Shown: positions 53,055-62,277, counted from the first letter of the stretch. The stretch: DNA of 64,000 nucleotides from Ruminococcaceae bacterium UBA6416 (GCA_002438505.1 DJPI01000010.1:1-64000); one strand, 5' to 3'. Notes: generated from the letters alone by a model not told the origin. A program made the numbers and translations.

Positions 53055-54839
53055 ATGGATACAATGACAGGACTCAAAAGAACCGGCTATTGCGGTTCAT
53101 TCAGCGCAAAGAATATCGGCGAGACCGCCGTTGTCTGCGGCTGGGTGCAAAAGCAGCGTGACCTCGGTTCGCTCATTTTTATTGATTTGCGAGACAGAAC
53201 GGGAATTGTTCAGCTTGCTTTTGACGACCACACGGAAAAGAGCGTTTTTGAAAAGGCGTTCACCGTTCGCAGCGAGTATGTTTTGATGGCAAAAGGTGTT
53301 GTTCGTGAACGCTCCTCAAAGAACCTTGACATCCCGACGGGTGAAATTGAAATTGACGTTTCAGATTTGCGCATCCTCGGCGAGAGCGAAACGCCGCCGT
53401 TTGATATCATTGAAAACTGCCCGACGAGTGAGCTGACAAGACTCAAATACCGTTATCTTGACCTGCGCCGCCCGGATCTTCAAAGGAATATCCTCATGCG
53501 CCACAGGATAACAAAAATCACGCGCGATTATTTTGACGAAAACGGCTTTGTTGAAATTGAAACTCCGATGCTTATCAAATCAACGCCCGAGGGCGCAAGA
53601 GACTTCCTTGTTCCCTCAAGAATCCATAAGGGCAGCTTTTATGCTCTTCCGCAATCACCGCAGCTTTATAAGCAGCTTTCAATGGTTGCCGGCTTTGACC
53701 GCTATATGCAGATTGCGCGCTGCTTCCGCGATGAGGATCTGCGCGCCGACCGCCAGCCCGAGTTCACTCAAATTGATGTTGAAATGAGCTTTGTTGAAAT
53801 GGAGGACGTCCTTTCAATGATTGAGGGCTTCATGAAGAAGCTGTTCAAAGAAGCGCTCGGCGTTGACATCAACGAAAAGCTTCCGCGTTTGACATATAAA
53901 GAAGCAATGGAGCGTTACGGTTCCGACAAGCCGGATACGCGCTACGCGATGGAAATTTTTGACCTTGCCGATGAGGTTAAGGACTGCGGCTTCGGCGTGT
54001 TCTCCTCCGCCGTTAAAAACGGCGCAAGGGTTTGCGGAATCACCGCCAAAAAAGCATACTCTGTTCTCACAAGAAAAGAGATTGACAAACTCACTGAGTT
54101 CGTCAAAGGCATTGGCGCAAAGGGCATTGCCTGGATAAGATATGCCGAGGACGGAACGGTTGCTTCATCTTTTGCAAAGTTCATGACCGAGGATGAGCTT
54201 AACGCAATCAAAGAAAAAGCCTCTGCCGAAAACGGAGACGTTGTTCTCATCATTGCGGACAAGGAGCGCGTCACCCTCCCCGTTCTTGGTGCGCTGCGCC
54301 AGAACATTGCAAAGAAGCTCGGCATCATTCCGCAGGACAAATATAATCTTTTATGGATCGTTGAATTCCCGTTCTTTGACTGGGATGATGAGCTTGGCCA
54401 GTTTGTTGCAATGCACCACCCGTTCACCGCTCCGCTTGAGGAATGTCTGCCGTATCTTGAAAGCGACAAGGCAAACGTCAGAGCAACCGCATATGACCTT
54501 GTTCTCAACGGAATTGAGCTTGCCAGCGGTTCAATCAGAATCACTGACCCCGAACTTCAGAAGAGGATTTTTGAGCTTCTCGGCCTTTCCGATGAAGAAG
54601 CATATGAAAAGTTCGGCTTCCTCACTGATGCGTTCAAATACGGCGCACCGCCGCACGGCGGCATCGGTATCGGCCTTGACAGACTGTGTATGCAGCTTAT
54701 GCGCCTTGACACTCTGCGCGATGTCATTGCTTATCCGAAGGTTCAGAACGCGAGTGAGCCGATGACCGAATGCCCGGCTGTTGTTGACAATGAGCAGCTT
54801 CTTGAGCTTGGCATTGAAACCGTTCAGGAAAATAAATAA
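53055..54839 (+). CDS. aspS: Aspartyl-tRNA synthetase
   Basis: A 594-residue class II synthetase of bacterial type with an N-terminal OB anticodon domain (about 18-110) and a GAD insertion domain (about 290-420). Motif 2 lies in R-C-F-R-D-E-D-L-R-A-D-R-Q-P-E-F-T-Q and motif 3 in G-I-G-I-G-L-D-R. Co-transcribed with hisS under the T-box. Whether it charges only tRNA(Asp) or also tRNA(Asn) depends on gatCAB elsewhere. Confidence 0.97.
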   Translation: MDTMTGLKRTGYCGSFSAKNIGETAVVCGWVQKQRDLGSLIFIDLRDRTGIVQLAFDDHTEKSVFEKAFTVRSEYVLMAKGVVRERSSKNLDIPTGEIEIDVSDLRILGESETPPFDIIENCPTSELTRLKYRYLDLRRPDLQRNILMRHRITKITRDYFDENGFVEIETPMLIKSTPEGARDFLVPSRIHKGSFYALPQSPQLYKQLSMVAGFDRYMQIARCFRDEDLRADRQPEFTQIDVEMSFVEMEDVLSMIEGFMKKLFKEALGVDINEKLPRLTYKEAMERYGSDKPDTRYAMEIFDLADEVKDCGFGVFSSAVKNGARVCGITAKKAYSVLTRKEIDKLTEFVKGIGAKGIAWIRYAEDGTVASSFAKFMTEDELNAIKEKASAENGDVVLIIADKERVTLPVLGALRQNIAKKLGIIPQDKYNLLWIVEFPFFDWDDELGQFVAMHHPFTAPLEECLPYLESDKANVRATAYDLVLNGIELASGSIRITDPELQKRIFELLGLSDEEAYEKFGFLTDAFKYGAPPHGGIGIGLDRLCMQLMRLDTLRDVIAYPKVQNASEPMTECPAVVDNEQLLELGIETVQENK

Positions 54840-54861
54840 AACTTTTTATTAACGCACTATT

Positions 54862-54917
54862 AACAGATGTTAAATGTTCTTTGGAATGTTTGACATCTGT
54901 TTGTTTTAAGCTATAAT
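54862..54917 (+). promoter_or_regulatory. Overlapping aspS terminator and phosphoesterase promoter
   Basis: AACAGATGTTAAA (54862-54874) pairs with TTTGACATCTGTT (54889-54901), one wobble, followed by TTTAAG: a terminator for aspS. Its right arm contains TTGACA (54890-54895), which with TATAAT (54912-54917) and a 16-base spacer makes a promoter for the next gene. A further stem, CCGGAAC/GTTCCGG at about 54937-54959, lies in that gene's leader. Confidence 0.75.
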
Positions 54918-55001
54918 TAAAGTTAGCAGTGGGTACCCGGAACGCCCTTTGGGTTCCGGTGCTCAAAAAGAAGAGAAAAAATGTTCAGAAAGGGGATCGT
55001 T

Positions 55002-56375
55002 ATGATTTCATTCAAAAACTTCGGAAGGACGCTTCTTTCCGTTGTTGCTGCTGCTTTTTATGTTGTTCTTTCCTTTGTCAGTGTCGGCGGAGGAAAGCAG
55101 GAGCTTCCCGTAACGCCGAAAGACTTTGAACCGGTGATGCGCTTTGCCGTTTGCAGCGATGTTCACTTCAAAAACGACAATGAGCTTGAGGCCAAGGGTG
55201 AAGCGGCCGGCGAGGAATATGAAAAGTATCTTGAAGAAGTTGACGTTCCGCCGCAGAGGCTCACCGCACTGCTCAAAACGGCATATGATTACTCCGAAAG
55301 CTATGACGGCTATAAGGGACTTGATGCAGTTGCCGTTGTTGGAGATTTCACAAACAAGGGCGCACCGGAGCAATACGAAGCATTCAACAAGGTCTTTAAG
55401 GAAAACCTCAAGGCCGGAACGCAGAAAATTGTTTGCAGCGGAAACCATGAGTATTATCTGTACCGCAAAAATGACAGAACCGAGGGCTCGTGCGTTTATG
55501 AAAAATATGAGGGCAGTCTTAACAGTCATTATGTGATTAACGGCTATCACTTCATTTCCGTTTCATATGACGAAAAAGTTGAAACATATCTCAAATCCGG
55601 TGCATGGCTCAAGAAGGAGCTTGACAAAGCCGTTGCAGACACGGGAGACAAGCCGATTTTTGTTTTTCAGCACCCGGCGCCGCTTTTGACAATTTATGGC
55701 GCAACAAAATGGGGCGACCCGGTGATTCCGGCAATCCTCAGCGCATATCCGCAGGTTGTTGACTTTTCTGGTCATTCGCATTATCCGATGAATGACCCGC
55801 GCTCAATCTGGCAGGGAACCTTTACCGCTCTCGGCTGCGGCTCACTTGCATATTTTGAAACCGAGCTTGACACCATTGCCGGAAACTTCCCCGGCGATAC
55901 CACTAAGGCTGCGCAGTATTATATTGTTGAAGCGGACAAGGACTGGAACCTCAGAATCCGGTCATATGACCTTCTCACAAGCCAGTTCTTCACCGAATAT
56001 TATCTCACGGGTCTTGCCGAAAAGAACTATCCTTACTCATATCAAAACCTCAGACAGCATGACACCGCACCTGTTTTTGAAAACGGCGGAAACATGAAGG
56101 TTACACTTAACAAGAACGGTGAGAGCGTTCTCACTTTTGACGGAGCCAAGGCAAGGTTTGTTACCGAAAGCTATAAGGTTACTTTGAGCAGCGGCGCGAA
56201 AATTGTTGCCGAGGACAACTTCTCCGGAAAGTATATGTATCTTTTTGAAGATGACAAATATGAGGTCAACCTCGGAAAGCTTGAAAGCGGAAAAAAATAC
56301 ACCGTTTCCGTTTATGCGCTCAGTGCGTTTGCAAAGACTTCAAAGCTCTTGAATCTTTCCTTCACGGCTGAGTAA
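55002..56375 (+). CDS. Exported calcineurin-like metallophosphoesterase
   Basis: A 457-residue protein with an N-terminal hydrophobic export signal or anchor (about 8-27). Metal motifs of the family are in order: C-S-D-V-H-F (D-x-H), G-D-F-T-N, G-N-H-E, a His in F-Q-H-P and G-H-S-H. A C-terminal beta domain of about 100 residues ends the protein. AAAGGGG lies nine bases before ATG 55002; an in-frame ATG at 54981 would add seven residues. Substrate unknown, perhaps phosphodiesters outside the cell. Confidence 0.88.
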   Translation: MISFKNFGRTLLSVVAAAFYVVLSFVSVGGGKQELPVTPKDFEPVMRFAVCSDVHFKNDNELEAKGEAAGEEYEKYLEEVDVPPQRLTALLKTAYDYSESYDGYKGLDAVAVVGDFTNKGAPEQYEAFNKVFKENLKAGTQKIVCSGNHEYYLYRKNDRTEGSCVYEKYEGSLNSHYVINGYHFISVSYDEKVETYLKSGAWLKKELDKAVADTGDKPIFVFQHPAPLLTIYGATKWGDPVIPAILSAYPQVVDFSGHSHYPMNDPRSIWQGTFTALGCGSLAYFETELDTIAGNFPGDTTKAAQYYIVEADKDWNLRIRSYDLLTSQFFTEYYLTGLAEKNYPYSYQNLRQHDTAPVFENGGNMKVTLNKNGESVLTFDGAKARFVTESYKVTLSSGAKIVAEDNFSGKYMYLFEDDKYEVNLGKLESGKKYTVSVYALSAFAKTSKLLNLSFTAE

Positions 56376-56386
56376 AACAAACAATC

Positions 56387-56422
56387 AAACCGCACGTTCG
56401 TCTTTTTGAACGTGCGGTTTTT
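56387..56422 (+). terminator. Terminator after the phosphoesterase gene
   Basis: AAACCGCACGTTC (56387-56399) pairs perfectly with GAACGTGCGGTTT (56408-56420), eight-base loop, then T. Confidence 0.9.
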
Positions 56423-56464
56423 GTCATTCGCGCTTTCCTGACTGCATAAAGATTTAAAAGGCAG

Positions 56465-57520
56465 GTGAGAGCGGTGGTGTTCAGAATCAAATATAAAAAC
56501 GCAGTATTTCTCGGTCTTCTTTTTGCCGCAATCGGAATTGCCGTGGGGCTTGCTTTCTCTTTTGTTCAGGCAAAGGAGGAAAAGGCTGAGAAGGCATATA
56601 TAAAATGGGTGGAGTTCAACGCAAGCCTCAATGCACTTGAGGACACAATGGAGCTTGACATTAAAACACATGATTCACTTTATCATATAAGCTGGATAGA
56701 CTCACTTTCATATCTTGCGGTCAAAAACGGAAACAACTGGAGCGGATATAAAAAGAAAGACCTTCAAAAAATGCTTGATACACTCGGAGACAGCAATACC
56801 ATTGAGGATCTTGTTGGAGAAAACAAGTATTATTCATATTATAAAGAGACGTTCACGGCGGTTCTCGGAGGTCTGCTTGGAGAATATGAACGGCAGCTTC
56901 CGGACAAAAACGGCGGAAAAACCGCACGCTCCGGTTACGGCCTTGTTGCATACAGTCCGATTGCGGAGGGCTTCTCATACAGACATTATGATGACTTCGG
57001 CTCCTCCCGTTCATATGGCTACCGCAGAAGTCACCTCGGGAATGACCTTCTCGGCAATGTTGGAACACCGATTGTTGCGGTTGAGGGCGGAGAGGTTGAG
57101 TGCATCGGCTGGAACCAATATGGCGGCTGGCGCCTTGGAATACGCTCGTTTGACAAAAAGCGCTCATATTATTACGCACACCTTCGCAAGGATCATCCGT
57201 ATCACAAGGATATTAAGCAAGGCTCGCTTGTCAAGGCCGGGCAAGTGATTGGTTATATGGGAATGACCGGGTATTCAACCAAGGAAAACGTCAACGGAAT
57301 GAGTGTTCCTCACCTGCATTTCGGCTTGCAGCTCATTTTTGATGAGAGTCAGAAGGAGGGCACAAACCAGATTTGGCTCGATGTTTATAAGCTTGTCAAG
57401 CTGCTTTCAAGAAACCGTGCAACCGTTATCAAGGATGCCAAAAGCAAGGATTACTTCAGAAAGTATGACATCATTGACAAGCGCTATCCGCAGGAACTGC
57501 AAAAGTTTTCGGTTGATTAA
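56465..57520 (+). CDS. Membrane-anchored M23 family peptidase
   Basis: A wall endopeptidase of LytM type, about 350 residues. One N-terminal membrane helix (about 12-34), a helical region, then the catalytic domain. Zinc motifs are H-x-x-x-D in H-L-G-N-D and H-x-H in H-L-H-F-G. The domain also has Y-Y-A-H-L and Q-V-I-G-Y-M-G-M-T-G typical of M23. Starts are GTG; 56465, 56474 and 56477 are all in frame, and AGGTGA at 56463-56468 favours 56474 or 56477. Probably hydrolyses peptide cross-links during growth. Confidence 0.9.
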   Translation: MRAVVFRIKYKNAVFLGLLFAAIGIAVGLAFSFVQAKEEKAEKAYIKWVEFNASLNALEDTMELDIKTHDSLYHISWIDSLSYLAVKNGNNWSGYKKKDLQKMLDTLGDSNTIEDLVGENKYYSYYKETFTAVLGGLLGEYERQLPDKNGGKTARSGYGLVAYSPIAEGFSYRHYDDFGSSRSYGYRRSHLGNDLLGNVGTPIVAVEGGEVECIGWNQYGGWRLGIRSFDKKRSYYYAHLRKDHPYHKDIKQGSLVKAGQVIGYMGMTGYSTKENVNGMSVPHLHFGLQLIFDESQKEGTNQIWLDVYKLVKLLSRNRATVIKDAKSKDYFRKYDIIDKRYPQELQKFSVD

Positions 57521-57529
57521 TGCAAAAAG

Positions 57530-57567
57530 CAGCCGCACGCTCTTTTGAAGGGGTGTGCGGCTGTTTA
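57530..57567 (+). terminator. Terminator after the M23 gene
   Basis: CAGCCGCAC (57530-57538) pairs with GTGCGGCTG (57555-57563), then TTTAATT. It lies between convergent genes and may serve both. Confidence 0.8.
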
Positions 57568-57579
57568 ATTCACTCGGTT

Positions 57580-59820
57580 TCACCTCAGCGTCTGAACCTG
57601 AAGCGCGGAAACAAGCTCGGCCGAAAGCTTGTCAAGCTGCTCCTGAGACGGATTGGCACTGATTTTTTCAAGCTTTTTGTCATATTCGGCGTGCGTTGAC
57701 TCGTCCGTTTTTGAAAGCAGATAATAGAACGTGTCAGTATAAATGCCCATATAAGGCGAAAAAGTTTTTTTGCCCCAGACCGCGCAGCCGTCTGAACTGT
57801 TTCCGGTGAAGCAGAGCGTACCCTCGGAAAGCTCCCTATCCCAGGCAAGAACGGGATAGATTGTAAATCTCTTTCCGTCAAGCTCAATTTCAAACGAGTC
57901 ATTATCTTTTTTTGAAAAATAAAGGTCGGAAAGTGCGCGTGAAGAGGCAATATCATTTTGACTTATCGTTACACCGTTAAAGAAGGAAACAACCTGTGAG
58001 CTGCTGCAGGAAAGGGCAGTGTAATCACTTTTATTCGCTCCTTTGTCAAAGACAACAACGTCCCAGTTTCCGAACATATGCTTCATTGCAACGCCGTTTT
58101 CAATTTTCTCTCCGGCATACGGTTCGGGAACAAGAAGCGGACAGCCGCTTTTTGTCCACTTGATTTGGCGCAATTCAAGGCTCGGAAGCGCATCAACGGA
58201 AAGCTCCTTCCGGTTTGCCTCGGTCTGGCCGGCCAAGAGAGTTCCATCCGCCTTGAAATATAGCTGCGACTGGAAAGCCATTAGATATTTTCCGTCCTCG
58301 GTTTTGATGACGCACGGGCTTCCGGGTGAGGCTTTGCCGGTGCTTGTGTATGAAACTTTTCCGTTTCTGCTTTGAGTGAAGTTGTAACCGGCAGCAAGAA
58401 GCTCGCCTTTTGAATACTGATTGAGCTTTTTTGAACCGGAAAATTCAGAAAGGCTGTTTCCGCTTTCGTCAAGATAAGGGCCGTCAATTCTTTTGCTTTT
58501 TGCCGCCCTGATTTCATAGTTCTTTTCTTCAACTCCGTAAGTGAGGAAAAGATAGTAATATCCGTCATGACAGAAAATTTCAGGCGCACAAACAAGGCTT
58601 CCGTCATTTTTTGAAAGCGAGGGAACCGAGCCGGGCTTTGCAATCAAAACGCCGGTATGAAAATCGCGTCCGCCGTATTCATGAACGGTAGAAATTTTTT
58701 CACCGGCAGAATTGAGGCTGCTGCTTGTTTTAAGAAGGCCAGTGTCTTTGTCAAGCTCAAGGAGATAGATGCCGCCGTTTATTGTGTCCTTACCGAAATA
58801 CGAACCGTAGGCAAGATACATTTTTCCCTCATCAGTCAGGATAACTGACGGGTGAACGGCGTTGCTTTCATCGTAATGTGCTTTTTCGCTCTCCGTTTTT
58901 CCGTCTGAAAGCTTTTCACCTTTGTGATAGCCGCAGGTTGAAACAACAAGGCCGACTTCCGTCCACTTTTTGCTTTTGACAGAGGACTCAAGGTCGTTTG
59001 TTGAAACGCAGAAAATTGCCGATTCATTCGCGTCTTGCGTTTTTGAAAGCGAAAAGTAAAGATAATATGTATCTCCGACTTTGACAATGTCCGGCGCAAG
59101 GGGAGTTCTGTCGCAAAGAACGGAGGAGTAGGAAAGGCTGGTGCCGTATCCGTGAGCCTTTGACCAATTATAAACGCATTTAAACTGCGAAAAATCCATA
59201 ACCTCGTTCGATTCGGCCGAAACGGGAGAGTCAAAATATGTTGTTCGGCTTGTCCAGTTGATAAGATCCTTTGAACGCGCAACTGCGTTGTCTGAGCCGA
59301 AGGCATAATAATATCCGCTCTTTTCGTCAAAGATTATGCTCGGGTCGCGGAAATTATAGGCTCCGGCAGAGCCGAGATACTCGGTGCTGCAAAGCGGAGA
59401 AATTTCCGGCTCATCCGGATAGTTGAGAGCACCGGTGCCGGTTTCGGCTTTCGGTCTTGTTCCCTTTTTAAAGGTTGCAATGACGTTGCTGTTCTTTTTA
59501 ACCTTGAAGCGGTACTGGAGCATCCTCACATCGGCCGTGACATCGGCGCCGTTAACGGTGAGGGTGTCAAGCGTATAATATGAAGTTTCCGTGCGTTCGG
59601 GGTTGATGTTGATTGTCAGCGTTTCGTTCGCCTTGCAGGTGACGCGATACTTGCTGTCTTTTCCGACTGCCTCGGCATTGTTCACACTGAGCATTCCGTG
59701 CTCATAGCTTTCGATAAAAACCTGATACTCAAAGCTGTGAATGAATTTGAAATATACACCGACAAGCGATGCAGCAAGCACCAGCGCAATGGAAAAAAAC
59801 AAAAGGAATTTTTTAAACAT
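57580..59820 (-). CDS. Exported GH43-like glycoside hydrolase
   Basis: A 746-residue protein with an N-terminal signal or anchor (about 4-26), a beta domain (30-120) and a five-bladed propeller of GH43 type. R-D-P-S-I-I-F-D with G-Y-Y-Y-A-F-G-S-D holds the catalytic base, and A-P-E-I-F-C-H-D-G-Y-Y-Y-L-F carries the likely general acid Glu. H-P-S-V-I, Y-L-A-Y-G-S-Y-F-G and G-G-I-Y are typical of endo-arabinanase-like members. Probably acts on arabinan or related plant polymers. It is cotranscribed behind the DUF4364 gene (27 bases). Confidence 0.87.
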   Translation of the reverse strand: MFKKFLLFFSIALVLAASLVGVYFKFIHSFEYQVFIESYEHGMLSVNNAEAVGKDSKYRVTCKANETLTININPERTETSYYTLDTLTVNGADVTADVRMLQYRFKVKKNSNVIATFKKGTRPKAETGTGALNYPDEPEISPLCSTEYLGSAGAYNFRDPSIIFDEKSGYYYAFGSDNAVARSKDLINWTSRTTYFDSPVSAESNEVMDFSQFKCVYNWSKAHGYGTSLSYSSVLCDRTPLAPDIVKVGDTYYLYFSLSKTQDANESAIFCVSTNDLESSVKSKKWTEVGLVVSTCGYHKGEKLSDGKTESEKAHYDESNAVHPSVILTDEGKMYLAYGSYFGKDTINGGIYLLELDKDTGLLKTSSSLNSAGEKISTVHEYGGRDFHTGVLIAKPGSVPSLSKNDGSLVCAPEIFCHDGYYYLFLTYGVEEKNYEIRAAKSKRIDGPYLDESGNSLSEFSGSKKLNQYSKGELLAAGYNFTQSRNGKVSYTSTGKASPGSPCVIKTEDGKYLMAFQSQLYFKADGTLLAGQTEANRKELSVDALPSLELRQIKWTKSGCPLLVPEPYAGEKIENGVAMKHMFGNWDVVVFDKGANKSDYTALSCSSSQVVSFFNGVTISQNDIASSRALSDLYFSKKDNDSFEIELDGKRFTIYPVLAWDRELSEGTLCFTGNSSDGCAVWGKKTFSPYMGIYTDTFYYLLSKTDESTHAEYDKKLEKISANPSQEQLDKLSAELVSALQVQTLR

Positions 59821-59847
59821 TTCAAAAAAAGCTCCTTCCGGGTATTA

Positions 59848-60408
59848 TTACTCAACCGTGAGAGAGGAAATAATGTTTGAATAAATTGACACCGCGCCGG
59901 AGAAAAAGTTCTTTTTGACAATTTCAACCTGAGACGCATCCGCAACAAAAACCGTGAGACTCATCAGCTGAATCCCAACGTCGTTAACGCGGAAGGTGAC
60001 GTAATATCCGCCGTCCTTTTCCTCGGTAATAACATCACACTCGCTTTTGATTTTTTCGCGTGTAAGAACGGCGAGGGCGGCGCTGACCGCTTTTTCGCGT
60101 ATTGAGCGCGGAAGGGAGCGCTCAATGGTTGAAACCTCATATTTGGCTTTATGAGTGATTGTGAAGATTTCATCCTTTTCGCCAAGCTCGGAAAGGACGG
60201 TTCCGTTCTTAACAAGTTCATTAAGCGCCTCGTTGACCTCAAAGTAGTTGGCAATGGGGTACTCCTGAAGAATATCGTTAATCTGCGAGCGCGAAAGGCT
60301 ACGGTCAACCATTTTGAGCAAATAGCACAAAAGCAGCTTAATCTCTGATTTTTCCCTGAGACCGCCGGGAGCAATGCCCTCGCTGAAAGTTTCGTTTTGC
60401 TGTTCCAT
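59848..60408 (-). CDS. DUF4364 family protein, probable winged-helix regulator
   Basis: A 186-residue protein matching DUF4364, common in Clostridia and of unknown function. The N-terminal K-S-E-I-K-L-L-L-C-Y-L-L and Y-F-E-V-N-E-A-L-N-E-L-V look like a winged helix, and the C-terminal half is alpha/beta. GGAGGA (minus strand of 60418-60423) precedes ATG 60408. First gene of the unit with the GH43 gene, which it may or may not regulate. Confidence 0.85.
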   Translation of the reverse strand: MEQQNETFSEGIAPGGLREKSEIKLLLCYLLKMVDRSLSRSQINDILQEYPIANYFEVNEALNELVKNGTVLSELGEKDEIFTITHKAKYEVSTIERSLPRSIREKAVSAALAVLTREKIKSECDVITEEKDGGYYVTFRVNDVGIQLMSLTVFVADASQVEIVKKNFFSGAVSIYSNIISSLTVE

Positions 60409-60450
60409 TGTTTGTAATCCTCCGAAAATGCCTTTGTCAGGTTTTTAGAA

Positions 60451-60479
60451 TATATACAATTATATATATTTTAACACAA
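60451..60479 (-). promoter_or_regulatory. Probable promoter of the DUF4364-GH43 unit
   Basis: On the minus strand TTGTGT (60479-60474) and TATATA (60456-60451) with a 17-base spacer in A/T-rich DNA. Confidence 0.5.
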
Positions 60480-60534
60480 GAAAAACATAAAATAAAGACA
60501 AATGATAAAATTCATCCATATTTTCCGCGGCCGC

Positions 60535-60563
60535 TTGACAGAAAACGTGTATGCGTTTAAAAT
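60535..60563 (+). promoter_or_regulatory. Promoter of the HAD phosphatase gene
   Basis: TTGACA at 60535-60540 and TAAAAT at 60558-60563 with a 17-base spacer. Confidence 0.82.
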
Positions 60564-60613
60564 TAAGTAACTGCCGGTTAATTGACATAGATTCTGCTTC
60601 GGAGGGATTCTTA

Positions 60614-61318
60614 ATGACAAATAAATATTCAACCGTTCTTTTTGACGCCGATAACACACTATTTGATTTTGACATGGCGGAGCACCGCGCCCTTGAGCGC
60701 GCGCTGACTGAAGCCGGTGTGAACTTCACAGATGAAACAGCGGCTCTTTACAGCAAAATCAACCTTTCATACTGGCGTGCCTTTGAGCGCGGAGAGGTCA
60801 CAAAAGCCGTTTTGCGCACGGCGCGGTTCAAGGATCTTTTTGAAAAAATCGGGTTTGAAAAAAAGGTCGACCTTTCCTCTCTTGCAGACAGCTATCTTTC
60901 CTATCTCGGAGAGGGAGCGTTCCTTCTTGACGGCGCGCTTTATCTTTGTCAAAGGCTTAAAGAGGAGGGCTATGAGGTTGACATAATCACGAACGGAGTG
61001 ACCGCAACGCAAAAAAGCCGCCTCAAAAAAAGCGGGCTTGACAAAATTGTTGACAAAGTGTTTATCTCTGAGGAGATAGGCGTTCAAAAGCCGTTTCCGG
61101 CTTTTTTTGAGTATGTTTTTGAAAATATTGACGAAAAGAATAAGGCAAGAATTGTTGTTGTCGGCGATTCATACGGCTCAGACATCAAAGGCGCGTGTGC
61201 GGTTGGGCTTGACTGCGTTTGGTTCAACCGGCTGAAAGAGGAAAATTCTCTTTCACTTCCGGTGACCAAGGAGATTGAAAGCCTCAGCGAGCTGTTTGAA
61301 TTTTTTGGACTGGAGTGA
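60614..61318 (+). CDS. HAD-family phosphatase, YjjG-like 5'-nucleotidase
   Basis: A 234-residue haloacid-dehalogenase hydrolase. Motif I is D-A-D-N-T-L with F-D-F-D following, as in YjjG. Motif II is in I-I-T-N-G, the Lys of motif III in V-Q-K-P and motif IV in V-V-G-D-S-Y-G-S-D-I-K-G-A. Relatives dephosphorylate pyrimidine nucleotides, including damaged ones. GGAGG at 60601-60605 sets ATG 60614; the longer frame from 60551 overlaps the promoter. Confidence 0.88.
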   Translation: MTNKYSTVLFDADNTLFDFDMAEHRALERALTEAGVNFTDETAALYSKINLSYWRAFERGEVTKAVLRTARFKDLFEKIGFEKKVDLSSLADSYLSYLGEGAFLLDGALYLCQRLKEEGYEVDIITNGVTATQKSRLKKSGLDKIVDKVFISEEIGVQKPFPAFFEYVFENIDEKNKARIVVVGDSYGSDIKGACAVGLDCVWFNRLKEENSLSLPVTKEIESLSELFEFFGLE

Positions 61319-61324
61319 AAAAAC

Positions 61325-61356
61325 AACGGCGGTCGGGTTCCCGGCCGCCGTATTTT
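61325..61356 (+). terminator. Terminator of the HAD gene
   Basis: ACGGCGGTCGGG (61325-61336) pairs with CCCGGCCGCCGT (61339-61350) with one wobble, followed by ATTTTG. Confidence 0.85.
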
Positions 61357-61467
61357 GTGTCCTGCGCTTGTTACAGCCGATGGCGAAAGCAGACCGATGC
61401 TGTCATAGTAATGCAGTGTGCGCACACTGACGCCGGAAATTTTGCTGACTTCATGAATGGGCTTCAT
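61351..61467 (-). pseudogene. MerR-family regulator, N-terminal remnant
   Basis: From ATG 61467 the minus strand encodes M-K-P-I-H-E-V-S-K-I-S-G-V-S-V-R-T-L-H-Y and on to D-S-I-G-L-L-S-P, the DNA-binding helix-turn-helix of MerR proteins. After about 36 residues similarity ends and the frame runs antisense into the HAD gene. GGAGGG precedes the start. The promoter with a 19-base spacer is intact, but the effector part is gone. Confidence 0.72.
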
Positions 61468-61491
61468 TCTCTTTCCCTCCTGTGCAAGAAA

Positions 61492-61522
61492 AGAATACAC
61501 TATGACGCAACGTCAAAGTCAA
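61492..61522 (-). promoter_or_regulatory. MerR-type promoter with 19-base spacer
   Basis: On the minus strand TTGACT (61522-61517) and TATTCT (61497-61492) are 19 bases apart, the overlong spacing typical of MerR-controlled promoters. A dyad TGACGTTGCGTCA lies in the spacer. Confidence 0.7.
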
Positions 61523-61749
61523 GCGGTTTTCAAAAATTTATTCGGACATTCTTTTTTAATTTCAAGAATGTCTTTTGGAATCTCACTTTCCGCCATATTG
61601 AGCGGATAAGAGCAGGTGCCACCCTTTTTTGCCGTTTCATAAAACCAATGCTTATAATTGAGAGTGTCAAGTGTTTTTTTGAGCTGTTCAATCTGTTCAA
61701 GAACGTCAAACATTGGCACGGCGCAAAAAAGGACAGTTGGTTTTCTCAC
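61519..61749 (-). pseudogene. MerR-family regulator, C-terminal remnant
   Basis: The minus-strand frame encodes L-E-Q-I-E-Q-L-K-K-T-L-D-T-L-N-Y-K and then W-F-Y-E-T-A, the coiled coil and Y-K-x-x-Y-Y-E-T pattern at the C-terminus of many MerR proteins. No helix-turn-helix precedes it; the frame stays open upstream toward the CMD gene without homology. It comes from a different MerR gene than the N-terminal remnant, because the order is reversed. Confidence 0.6.
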
Positions 61750-61844
61750 ATAGCTTTTGAAATTCCGGGCACCGATTGCAGCACAGAATGGTGCGAAGAA
61801 GTGTCCGACAGTGAATATGACTTGCTTTAAGGAGGTTTTATAAA

Positions 61845-62171
61845 ATGAAAAAGGTTACGGCAGGCCACGATGCTTTGGGAAGCTTTGCTCCAAAGTTTGC
61901 TGAACTTAATGACGATGTGCTTTTTGGCGAGGTTTGGTCAAGGGAGGACAAGCTTTCTCCGCGCGACAGAAGCCTTATCACGGTTGCGGCGCTGATGTCC
62001 GCCGGAATTCTTGACGGCTCACTTAAGTATCACATTTCACACGCAAAGGAAAACGGCGTAACAAAACAGGAAATGGCTGAGGCACTCACTCACCTTGCTT
62101 TTTATGCAGGCTGGCCAAAGGCGTGGGCGGCGTTCAATATGGCGAAAGAAATATATGAAGCTGATGAATAA
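61845..62171 (+). CDS. Carboxymuconolactone decarboxylase family protein
   Basis: A 108-residue AhpD-like fold protein. The core L-S-P-R-D-R-S-L-I-T-V-A-A-L, H-I-S-H-A-K-E-N-G-V-T and L-A-F-Y-A-G-W-P-K-A-W-A-A-F matches the family. The Cys-x-x-Cys pair of AhpD peroxidase partners is absent, so a redox role is unlikely. AAGGAGG lies 11 bases before the start. In related genomes such genes often stand beside MerR regulators, which agrees with the relics here. Confidence 0.88.
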   Translation: MKKVTAGHDALGSFAPKFAELNDDVLFGEVWSREDKLSPRDRSLITVAALMSAGILDGSLKYHISHAKENGVTKQEMAEALTHLAFYAGWPKAWAAFNMAKEIYEADE

Positions 62172-62237
62172 ATGCAGACTTACTCACAATATTGTTTGAC
62201 GCTTTAAAAATATTTTTGTGCAATTTTTATTAATTAG

Positions 62238-62266
62238 TTGACAGAACAGAAATAATACGCTATAAT
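62238..62266 (+). promoter_or_regulatory. Promoter of the leucine-rich-repeat protein gene
   Basis: TTGACA at 62238-62243 and TATAAT at 62261-62266 with a 17-base spacer, full consensus. Expected start near 62273. Confidence 0.88.
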
Positions 62267-62277
62267 TGAATAAATCG

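Noticed and set aside
61315..61830. Plus-strand open frame of 171 codons between the HAD and CMD genes
   Set aside because: It runs antisense over both MerR remnants, starts inside the HAD terminator region and has no binding site or domain pattern.
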